The notes under the pieces were generated by a model. That model was not told where the DNA came from. It worked only from the letters and a program-made list of their open reading frames with translations, and searched no databases. DNA of 64,000 nt from Asparagus officinalis (lineage: Eukaryota; Streptophyta; Magnoliopsida; Asparagales; Asparagaceae): positions 93,884,151 through 93,948,150 of the forward strand of contig NC_033798.1 in assembly GCF_001876935.1 (NCBI RefSeq), in the 5' to 3' direction. Positions 56,147 to 64,000 of the stretch are shown piece by piece; the stretch's first letter is position 1, and each line of letters opens with the position of its first letter. A program made the translations under genes and the position numbers.

Positions 56147-58315
56147 TGTGACGCCCCTGGTTTCAACAAGGCTACAGTCAAAGGTAAAACCAAGAATGTC
56201 AGACCTGCCATGCACTACACCGTGGAATCAACCACAGGTGTAGGTACAAAATAGGCAAGAGAAAGTATACAGGAGAAATACTCAATAACAGATAAACTCT
56301 AAAGAAATCAACACCACTGGAATAAATAGACCAATCTCTGAGAAAAAAATAACATCTGACTGAATACAAGTGTCTCGACATAGGGAATCAAATAAATTAA
56401 CATTAAAGCACATCGCCTTTACAAAACTAGAATAATAACTCAAATGTTCATAAACACGTCTACTATGGAGTTCTGACATAAACTACTAATAAAATATTAT
56501 AAATAACTGCTATAGCAACTCTATTAAGTTACAGCTCTCTGTGCACTTGGCTCGTTACCTGAAAGGGGGGAAACAACGAGCGTCAAGCGCTAGCGAGTAA
56601 CATCTCAACCAACCCAAGGGGGAAAGGCTAGAAGTATAAGAGAAAAAATTGTTAATAGATATAGATAATCAAGCTTCAACTCTAAAATAAATCAGAAGTT
56701 GGATATTTAGGAATTTATAATACGAGCATAGGTATGTCAACTATCCCATTAGCTCGCATTGTAAATGGCTAACTACCAAAACCAAAAGCTATAGCGTGGA
56801 GCAATAACTCCATCTCCAACTATAATCTCAATGACCTGACGTATGTCAAAAATATATGCCCAACTCGTGGACTGCAACAGATAAAGGTCCAATACATGAA
56901 CGACAATAGCTTAAAGTCTAACACGAGGACTGTAGTGGATAATTGTCCAACACGAGAACATTAATAGTTTATAGTCCAAAACGAGTACTTCAATAGATTA
57001 TAGTTCAACACGAGGAGTTCAATAGTTTATAGCCCAACACAAAGACTTAAATAGCTTATAGTCCAACACGAGGACTTCAACATGTAAATGAGGTTAGAAC
57101 CAACATATATAACATTTATTCTCATGCCTCGGTGAGTAAATCTAATCTCATGACAGTAGTCAACTCATATACACATTTCTTAGTGTATTACAATCCCACA
57201 TAACCAAAGTGTCTCGCCAGCTACACAAACTCATGCAACAAAATGACTATGCATAAAAATCCCCGGCGTCGACCGTCGCGGTCGATCGCGACTAAAGCAG
57301 AAGCTTACTGTTTCTTGTGCACGTTACGCGATCGACCGCCGCGTCCATCACAATTGACCGTGTAGAAGCAGAAACCTTTTTCAGGTGTCTGTTCTACATG
57401 GGTTTAATCTCAAACTTTGTGTGTGACGTGATTATACACTAACAACTCTAAATACATGATTTAGCATATTAAAAATATATGAAGAACAATCTAATCACTA
57501 TAGACAAATCAAAACATATTTAAACACACATAAACATGTTGAAACCTTCGAAAACAAATATTTTTCTTTCAAAACTCTTATTTTAAAATATGTTCAGATC
57601 TAGATCTGCATTAAAATTCGAAAACAAATATTTTTCTTTCAAAACTCTTATTTTAAAATATGTTCAGATCTAGATCTGCATTAAAAAATTCGTGGGTGAT
57701 CTTATTAACTGAAACTCTTATTTTAAAATATGTTCAGATCTAGATCTGCATTAAAAAATTCGTGGGTGATCTTATTAACTGAAAACTTATTCTATTTGTA
57801 ATATACAATAATAAGATCTATCTTTATACATAAAATAGCATGTTAGGCTCACAAATCACATGAAAATATCATTAAAACCATTTAAAAATAGGGGTGTAGG
57901 ATTGGGTGAGGTGAAACTCACCTGAGGGGTGATGAAAAACTCTAAACAACGCTGTAACAAGTCCTCCTTCATTGCAAGCCGTTGGATCTCACTCAAACTC
58001 TCCAAAATCCGCCAAGAAATGCCAAAGAAAGGGGTTAGGGTTTGCAAGAGGGGAGTATATATATATATATGAACCCAAAAACCTGACCCAAAACCTAATA
58101 TGACCTAAACTGGGAAAACTGTCTGGCCAATGCGCGGTCGATCGGACAGGAAAAATCTTGTTTGTGCATATTTGTTTGTGTGCTGGCCTTACACTTATTC
58201 TCTCTCACATAAATAAACTTTTTTGATCCCCAAACACTTGCTATCACATTCATCTATGATATAAGTATATATTTCACAATAAAAACTCATTCATTGTATT
58301 TTACGGGGTTTTACA
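56147..58315 (-). repeat. 5' LTR of the Tekay-like element
   Basis: In sense it starts TGTAAAACCCCG and ends CAGGGGCGTCACA. TATATATATATATAT core box at 58056-58070; dyad GGTCGATC/GATCGG near 58136; second dyad group 57269-57352 (GTCGACCGTCGCGGTCGATCG type). It carries two exact 70-bp duplications at 57547 and 57642. Confidence 0.9.
57547..57784. repeat. Two exact 70-bp tandem duplications
   Basis: 57547-57616 equals 57617-57686, and 57642-57714 equals 57712-57784, both with period 70. The other LTR has single copies (about 50100-50200). Confidence 0.92.
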
Positions 58316-58320
58316 AAATG

Positions 58321-58539
58321 TACTGTAGCAGAGAAATATGCTCATATAAATGCTAACAGTCTAAACTTACTTGTAATTAAATTGTGATAATTCTTCTTTT
58401 AAGGTACCAAAATAATAATTAAATGTCAGTAAGAGACTGAGTAGTTTGAGATACTTTTGTCGAAAGAATAGCTTTCTCCTGAAAGTAGGAGATTTTAGCT
58501 AGCATTGAGACGGTAATATCCAAATCGAAACATGATTCA
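58321..58539. other. Short segment of the outer element
   Basis: AT-rich, no coding domain. It joins 62650 once the three-LTR element is removed. Confidence 0.4.
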
Positions 58540-58544
58540 ACTTG

Positions 58545-59263
58545 TGATACAAGTGTATCTTCTCTTTAGGAGCTTAGCGATCCTCATGGGAGCTTGAGAA
58601 TAGATGATTCTCATGATAGCATGAGAATAGGGGTATAAAACAGTACAGTGGGACGCATGTAGAAGCGTGGAATGAGATGACGAGCAGCAGATTCGAAGAA
58701 TCTAGATTTTAGCTCGTGAGTCTACTCATACTTGTACATGAGTCTACTCATCAGGTTGAGTCGACTCATGTCTGTCATGAGTTGACTTAAGAACTCAAGC
58801 CCTGTTAGCAAAAGTCTCTGACTAGTCGACTCATCAGTTATGAGTCGACTCATATGAGGTCATGAGTCGACTCATAACTGTTCATGAGTTGACTCATCAG
58901 AGCTTTCCTGGTTCGTTTGGGTTTTTGTTCACGCATTTTCCTGTTGGTTTTAGGATTAGTTATTTACCAGATTATCATCCACATTTGTATACCTATATAA
59001 ATGATTGTTTTAGGGATTCTAAGGAATCAGAGGTAATTAAGAGAGATTTTAATCTTTGTATTAGGGTTTAGAGAGGATTGAGAGGTTGTTCTCGATTCTA
59101 GTGAGATTGTGAGGGAGAGATTTGTAATAATTGATTCTTCATAATCTAGAGAAGGTATTTTCCTTCGCTAAACTGAATTGTTCTTATGCTTTATTTGTTT
59201 TCTTCTCAACCCACCTTTTGGTAATTCCACGACCAAAGGGTGCTCGCACGGCAACTCGTATCA
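58545..59263 (+). repeat. LTR1 of the three-LTR element
   Basis: TGATACAAGTGTATC ... CTCGTATCA. Includes a 9-bp perfect hairpin ATTCTCATG/CATGAGAAT (58607-58628), the GAGTCGACTC dyad cluster (58720-58897) and a TATATAA box at 58994-59000. Confidence 0.9.
58720..58897. promoter_or_regulatory. ATGAGTCGACTCAT dyad cluster in U3
   Basis: About eight copies of (AT)GAGTCGACTC(AT) or one-base variants. A perfect 14-mer is at 58862-58875 and the last (ATGAGTTGACTCAT) is at 58884-58897, 97 bp before the TATA box. LTR2 and LTR3 have the same cluster, ending at 61483 and 62234, each also 97 bp before its TATATAA (61580, 62331). Confidence 0.8.
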
Positions 59264-59280
59264 AGTTGGTATCAGAGCAA
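59264..59280 (+). promoter_or_regulatory. Primer-binding site of the three-LTR element
   Basis: AGTTGGTATCAGAGCAA directly after LTR1, met-tRNA type. Confidence 0.88.
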
Positions 59281-59393
59281 TCAGATCCTGCGAAGGGGGC
59301 ATCCTGTGTATGATCCTGATTCGACCGCAATACAAGAAGCTTGGCAAGATCTTTATTTCATTGGAAGGAGTCAAGAAGATAAGGAGGGAGACG

Positions 59394-60364
59394 ATGTCTG
59401 AAGCAGATAACTCAGCAAGACTTGACGCGATGGAGAAGCAGATAGAGATGATCAGGACTACTCTTACTCACCTCGTGGGTCTCATCAATGGAGGGGACAA
59501 AAAGGAGGATTCTTCTTCGAAGGGTAAGAAGAAACTTGTTGAATCCGATGAAGAGCGAGAGAAATCAGTTTCGGAAGAAGAGGCCGAGGTTGTTAAGTCT
59601 GCTTCACATACAGGGGGTAAGAATTATTACCAAAACTTGAAGATTGATTTCAAAGTGCAGATTCCTGTTTATGATGGGAGTGTCAATATGGAGAATCTCG
59701 ATGATTGGATTGAGCGTATGGAGATGTACTTCACTCTCTACGGATATTCATCCAAGGAGAAGATCATGTTCGTGGCGTTGAAGCTTTCGGGGCACGCGTT
59801 GACGTGGTGGAAGTCCTATTGCAAATAGGAAAAGAAGGTGACATCGTTAATCAAATTCAAGGAGCTACTAAGGAAATAGTTCTATCCTGTGGGGTTCCTC
59901 GAAGAGCATTGTTACAAGTGGTACAGATAGCACCAAAGATTCAATCAGACCGTTCAAGAGTATATGACGAAGTTCCAATAGCAGGCGGTGGTTCTAAACA
60001 TCACAACGGATGAATACACCAATTTCATGAAATACATGGCGGGTCTGAATGATTATATCCGGAAGGAGATGAAGCTGTTTACGGCCGAGACGATTGCAGA
60101 GGCGAGCATGAAGGCAATTGCCATTGAAGGCAAACAGAAGAAGGGCAATGAAAGAAGGGTGATTTCAAACAGTCGGGAGGCAAGTCTAGTAGCTCGTAAC
60201 ATAAAGAAGAGAAGAAGAAGGGTGATTCGAGGAAGGCAGGATTAACATGCAATCACTGCAAGCAGATATGGCACGTGGCTGATCGTTGCTGGGAGAAGTA
60301 CCCCCATCTGAAGCCGAAAGGGTTGAAGAAGAAAGATGAGAAGAAAGCATACGTGATAGCATAG
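59394..60364 (+). pseudogene. gag with capsid and zinc knuckle, stopped
   Basis: ATG 59394 starts MSEADNSARLDAMEKQIEMI (coiled-coil), then an acidic Lys-rich linker. The capsid core follows (DFKVQIPVYDGSVNMENLDD, WIERMEMYFTLYGYSSKEKI, LSGHALTWWKSYCK). The frame continues through TAG stops at 59826, 59877, 59928 and 59979 (FKELLRK.FYPVGFLEEHCY, NQTVQEYMTKFQ). A frameshift near 60155 leads to the CCHC knuckle CNHCKQIWHVADRC (60248-60289). Gag packages RNA; this copy is not translatable in one piece. Confidence 0.88.
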
Positions 60365-60385
60365 GGTCTGAAGGAGGTTCCCGGG

Positions 60386-61045
60386 ATGACAGAGCCTAAC
60401 AGCAGCCTCAACCTTATGGCGAGAAAAAAGTCCGCGAAAGAAGACGATGACCCGAGGGAGCAGCTCTTTGTTTTAAAGTTGCAGGTCAAGACCAGCTTGG
60501 TGGATGCCATTATAGATACAGGGAGTCAAAAGAACCTGATATCTGAAGCATTAGTACAGAAGCTGGGATTAAAGACGGTGAAGCATCCGAAGCCCTATCC
60601 ATTAGGGTGGATTCAGAAGGAAGTGGGATTGAGTGTGGTGAACCAGTGTACGTTCAGATTTGCACTCCATGAGTCATATATTAACGAGGTCACATGCGAC
60701 GTGGTTCCATTGGATGTTTGCCAAGTTATTTTGGGCAATCCTTACTTGTGGGATAGACACGCGGTATATAATCGGCGGGCCCAAAAGTATACGTTCACCA
60801 AGGATGGCACGCAATTCATTTTTTGTTTAGCATCTCTTCCGCAGGAGACGACTTTGGTGACGCTGACTCAGGCTAAGAGGTTGGTGAATACAAAAAATAA
60901 GTTTGTCTCGCTATGCATTAGACTTCCAGAAAAGCCATCGATAAAGGAATGCAATTTGGGGCGAAAGGTGATTACGACGAGACGCGGGATGGATGAGATG
61001 TTTCCGATCGGACATCGAGACAAGGTTCCTAGCAGGGCCAGATAG
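60386..61045 (+). CDS. Retroviral-type aspartic protease, intact reading frame
   Basis: Open for 219 residues from the first Met (60386), continuing in frame from the knuckle past a TAG at 60362. The protease fold is marked by the active-site motif VDAIIDTGSQKNLISEALVQ (Asp-Thr-Gly), a flap-like LGWIQKEVGLSV region and a hydrophobic-hydrophobic-Gly close (CQVILGNPYLWD). Then a C-terminal tail with no further domain. In autonomous Gypsy elements RT would follow, but here the frame stops at 61045 and 86 bp later LTR2 begins. It would cleave Gag in the particle. Confidence 0.85.
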   Translation: MTEPNSSLNLMARKKSAKEDDDPREQLFVLKLQVKTSLVDAIIDTGSQKNLISEALVQKLGLKTVKHPKPYPLGWIQKEVGLSVVNQCTFRFALHESYINEVTCDVVPLDVCQVILGNPYLWDRHAVYNRRAQKYTFTKDGTQFIFCLASLPQETTLVTLTQAKRLVNTKNKFVSLCIRLPEKPSIKECNLGRKVITTRRGMDEMFPIGHRDKVPSRAR

Positions 61046-61130
61046 TGCATAAAAGATGGAGGAGCTCGAGAGTTTCCTCAGCAAAAGTTCTAACTTGAAC
61101 GGGACTTCAAGTTTCTAAAGAGGGGACCCA
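61046..61130 (+). other. End of internal region with purine tract
   Basis: Short untranslated stretch ending CTAAAGAGGGGACCCA, a weak polypurine tract, directly before LTR2. Confidence 0.55.
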
Positions 61131-61849
61131 TGATACGGGTGTATCTTCTCTTCGGGAACTTAACGATCCTCATGGGAGCTTGAGGATAGATGATTTTCAT
61201 GATAGCATGAGAATAGGGGTGTAAAATAGTACAGTGGGATGCAGGTGGAAGTGTGGAACGAGACGACGAGCAGCAGATTTGAAGAATCCAGATTTTAGCT
61301 CGTGAGTCGACTCATACATGTACATGAGTTGACTCATCAGATTGAGTCGACTCATGTCTGTCATGAGTTAACTCAAGAACTCAAGCCCTGTTAGCAAAAG
61401 TCTCTGACCAGTCAACTCATCAATTATGAGTCGACTCATATGAGGTCATGAGTCGACTTATAACTGTTCATGAGTCGACTCATCGTAGCTTTCCTGGTTC
61501 GTTTGGGTTTCTGTTCACGCGTTTTCCTATTGGTTTTGGGCTTGGTTATTTACCAGATTGCCATCCACATTTGTACACCTATATAAAGGATTGTTTTAGG
61601 GTTTCTAAGTAATTAGAGGTAATTAAGAGAGATTCTAATCTTTGTATTAGGGTTTAGAGAGGATTGAGAGGTTGTTCTCGATTCTAGTGAGATTGTGAGG
61701 GAGAGATTTGTAATAATTAATTCTTCATAATCTAGAGAAGGTATTTTCCTTCGCCAAACTGAATTGTTCTTGTGTTTTAGTTGTCTTCTTCTCAACTCAC
61801 CTTTTGGTAATTCTGCGACTAAAGGGTGCTCGCACCGCAACTCGTATCA
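61131..61849 (+). repeat. LTR2 of the three-LTR element
   Basis: 719 bp, the same length as LTR1, TGATACGGG ... CTCGTATCA. Dyad cluster 61300-61483; TATATAA 61580-61586. Confidence 0.9.
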
Positions 61850-61859
61850 AGTTTGGCCA
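61850..61859 (+). other. 10-bp spacer between LTR2 and LTR3
   Basis: AGTTTGGCCA. The first part resembles the internal region start (AGTTGG) and the last part its end (CCCA before LTR2), so a second internal region has been deleted almost entirely. Confidence 0.7.
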
Positions 61860-62600
61860 TGATACGGGTGTATCTTCTCTTCGGGAGCTTAGCGATCCTC
61901 ATGGGAGCTTGAGGATAGATGATTCTCATGATAGCATGAGAATAGGAGTGTAAAACAGTACAGTGGGACGTAGGTGGAAGCGTGGAACGAGATGACGAGC
62001 AGTAGATTTGAAAATTCTAGATTTCAGCTCGTGAGTAGACTCATACATGTACATGAGTCGACTCATCAGGTTGAGTCGACTCATGTCTATCATGAGTCGA
62101 CTCAAGAACTCAAGCCCTGTTAGAGAAATTCTCTGACCAGTCGACTCATCAGTTATGAGTCAACTCATATGAGGTCATGAGTCGACTCATAACTGTTCAT
62201 GAGTCGACTCATAACTGTTCATGAGTCGACTCATCGGAGCTTTCCGGGTTCGTTTGGGTTTTTGTTCACACGTTTTCCTGTTGGTTTTGGATTTAGTTAT
62301 TTACCAGATTGCCATCCATGTTTGTACACCTATATAAAGGATTGTTTTAGGGTTTCTAAGGAATCAGAGGTAATTAAGAGAGATTCTAATCTTTGTATTA
62401 GTGTTTAGAGAGGATTGAGAGGTTGTTCTCGATTCTAATGAGATTGTGAGGGAGAGATTTATATTAATTGATTCTTCATAATCTAGAGAATGTATTTTCC
62501 TTCGCCAAACTAAATTGTTCTTGTGTTTTAGTTGTCTTCTTCTTAACCCACCTTTTGGTAATTCCGCGACCAAAGGGTGCTCGCACATCAACTCATATCA
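61860..62600 (+). repeat. LTR3 of the three-LTR element
   Basis: 741 bp because the ATAACTGTTCATGAGTCGACTC unit is duplicated with period 24 at 62190-62230. Ends ACTCATATCA. TATATAA 62331-62337. Confidence 0.88.
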
Positions 62601-62644
62601 AGTTGGTATCAGAGCTGTATCAAGTTGGTATCAGAGCCGTATCA
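62601..62644 (+). repeat. 44-bp primer-site-like tail after LTR3
   Basis: Two 22-bp units, each AGTTGGTATCAGAGC followed by a C/T-dependent GTATCA end (62601-62622 and 62623-62644, one difference). The TSD copy ACTTG lies after the second unit, so the tail seems to have been part of the integrated DNA. Confidence 0.65.
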
Positions 62645-62649
62645 ACTTG

Positions 62650-63517
62650 GACTCAAAGATTTGAGGTTGGTCAGTACAAGTTGTGGAAGAAAATAGATCG
62701 TTCAAGTGGTTCACCGGGTGGGCTGTAAAGAGAAGCAATCTTATCAAGGAGTACAAGAATAATCTGGATGCAAAGAGCTTAGAGGATGCTCTTAATCTGA
62801 GATTCATATAAGTCTCTTCAATGAGGATTTGAGTTCTTATTATTAAGTTGGATTCAAATGAGATAATCTTCCAAGTTCAAGGAACAAATTGACATTTTAA
62901 GATAATGACTACTGACACATGGGCACTGATGCGTAGAGGTCTCCTCTAAGTTCAAAGAACGAGTAGATATTTTAATATATTACATATGCTATTATTAAGA
63001 ATAAGAAATCTTCTCTTGGTAGTTAAGAATGTGTGATTTTAGCTGGTTTCAAGTTTATGGGTTACTTACTTAGACTTGCATCAAGATTTTATTGCTTATA
63101 AAAGCCAAGCTAATCAATTAGTTGATTTTAGAATGTGACTCATTACTAGATAACTAGGTTATCTTGTACATTATATTGTGTGGTGAATTAAGATTAGATC
63201 AAATTTACGGTATAGTAGACTAAGTAACATTAGAAGACACGCGATGGCTCTTTAGGGGTAGCCTTCTTCGTAAGGTATTCGTCCATCTACGAGTATGGTC
63301 TCATGGATGAAACCACTCGAAAGTCATTTGGTATGGTTATGAGCACCTCAATTACAATTTGCTCACTTTGTTATATGTAGGCTAGTTTTTATGAAGGTAC
63401 AAAATGGAGCACGTTAATTCCTCATATTTAAAGGCTATTAATCTATTTAAAATCATGTGTATCTAGTTTTGCACCTACTTGAGTGCTTGAATTTATTTCA
63501 AGTTCTAAATTGGTAAG
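62650..63517. other. Right flank; no gene recognised
   Basis: The region just after the TSD reads open with 58500-58539 once the element is removed (SKHDSTWTQRFEVGQYKLWK), then stops. Function unknown. The remainder is AT-rich. Confidence 0.35.
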
Positions 63518-63871
63518 ATGGATAATCAATTAAGCAAAAGCATTAGGGCTTTATGCACTAATCATGATAGTATATCTACCTTGAAATTTAGGAAATTATG
63601 TCAAGAGAAAGGTAAAGTTATACGGTTTACGATATCCTCTATCCTGCTACAAAGTGGTAATATAAAGATAAGGAATATAGCTCTGCTAAATATTATTCAG
63701 AATAGTTGCCTATTAGGTGATAATCACATTTTATTACAATTTTATACCCTCATTATCTATTTTATATTTATAAATATACCACTAATAATTATTTTTATCT
63801 TTAATTACAGGTTAATGAAGAATAAATCTCAAAACTTTCATCTCTCAACAAAAAAACCCTTGAAGAAATGA
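63518..63871 (+). CDS. Uncertain small ORF at the window end
   Basis: 117 codons: MDNQLSKSIRALCTNHDSIS, a basic middle, a very hydrophobic stretch near residues 84-102 (IIYFIFINIPLIIIFIFNY) and a basic end. A GTAAAG donor-like site at 63612 would make only the first 31 codons (up to CQEKG) a first exon. No family recognised; the hydrophobic part may just be AT-rich translation. Confidence 0.25.
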   Translation: MDNQLSKSIRALCTNHDSISTLKFRKLCQEKGKVIRFTISSILLQSGNIKIRNIALLNIIQNSCLLGDNHILLQFYTLIIYFIFINIPLIIIFIFNYRLMKNKSQNFHLSTKKPLKK

Positions 63872-64000
63872 GGAAATGAAGCAAAGAAGCCAATTGGAAA
63901 ATCAAATTGTTAATTTATCCAAAAGCCCAAAATCAAAACAATAAAGCATGAAGAAATGAAGAAAAGCCTAATGGGAATTCAAGAAGCCAAATTGAAAATC
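63872..64000. other. Window end, AT-rich
   Basis: A- and G-rich direct repeats of GAAGAAATGA / AAGCC type; no gene. Confidence 0.3.

Larger units (their letters stand above)
48527..58320 (-). mobile_element. Tekay-like chromoviral Gypsy retrotransposon, antisense
   Basis: Element 48532-58315, TSD AAATG at 48527-48531 and 58316-58320. LTRs are 48532-50787 and 56147-58315 (about 2.2 kb). The primer site in the minus strand (TTGGTATTAGAAC) follows the 5' LTR at about 56146-56132. The polypurine tract is AAGGGGGGAAGAG (minus, 50801-50789). Order in sense is gag, protease, RT, RNase H, integrase, chromodomain: the Gypsy order with the C-terminal chromodomain of chromoviruses. Many stops. Confidence 0.9.
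58540..62649 (+). mobile_element. gag-protease-only LTR element with three LTRs
   Basis: TSD ACTTG at 58540-58544 and 62645-62649; element 58545-62644. LTR1 58545-59263 (719 bp), internal 59264-61130, LTR2 61131-61849 (719 bp), a 10-bp spacer (61850-61859), LTR3 61860-62600 (741 bp), then a 44-bp tail (62601-62644). The internal part codes only gag and an aspartic protease: no RT, RNase H or integrase. This is the layout called TR-GAG in plants. The three-LTR form indicates unequal recombination. Confidence 0.85.

Overview
This is plant nuclear DNA, almost certainly from a flowering plant (probably a eudicot), taken from a repeat-dense, heterochromatin-like region. The evidence is plant-type LINEs with DUF4283/zinc-knuckle ORF1, SIRE-like Copia and Tekay-like chromoviral Gypsy elements, methionine-tRNA primer-binding sites, a polygalacturonase-inhibitor-like leucine-rich-repeat gene, and a fragment of plant mitochondrial nad1. 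I see no bacterial-style operon, rRNA, tRNA gene or CRISPR array.

Layout, left half. 1-1797 is a truncated SIRE-like LTR fused to a 5'-truncated LINE (about 1798-5019). An antisense LINE tail lies at 5501-6225. About 6.2-14.8 kb is the least invaded part: two short antisense coding-like remnants (7815-8100, 9494-9681), a solo LTR (10035-11145), the broken PGIP-like gene (12089-13111, minus) and a second solo LTR (13732-14592). A nearly full-length LINE with a 16-bp target-site duplication (TSD) fills 14808-20894; ORF1 is open and ORF2 is broken.

Layout, right half. From 21.4 kb onward the window is a stack of nested LTR retrotransposons, most with exact 5-bp TSDs. An outer LTR (21569-22426, itself carrying a CACTA-type MITE) with its primer site was entered by a Copia gag-only element (22465-45260). 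That element was entered by a Gypsy/TAT-like element without pol (23668-31493) and by a SIRE-like Copia in antisense (32052-38969). To the right follow a SIRE solo LTR (46179-48340), a Tekay-like element (48532-58315, minus) carrying a nad1 fragment, and a gag-protease-only element with three LTRs (58545-62644).

Three patterns stand out. First, the TAT-like non-autonomous element is built from strings of hairpins whose loops are conserved while the stems change in a compensating way, in U3 and in about 2 kb upstream of the 3' LTR; this looks like selected RNA (or DNA) structure. Second, several unrelated LTR families carry clusters of short perfect dyads (GGTCGACC, GAGTCGACTC, CCATCGATGG) that end a nearly fixed 97-99 bp upstream of the TATA box in most of them. 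Third, seven exact tandem duplications of period exactly 70 bp, plus several shorter ones, occur in unrelated contexts and are most simply explained as assembly artefacts; they break reading frames.

All retroelement coding regions except LINE ORF1, a short leader ORF and one protease ORF are visibly broken. Non-autonomous elements (gag-only or gag-protease-only) would need enzymes from partners elsewhere. Working ranks: boundaries with matching TSDs are firm; lineage names are inferred from LTR ends, primer sites and protein motifs and were not checked against a database.
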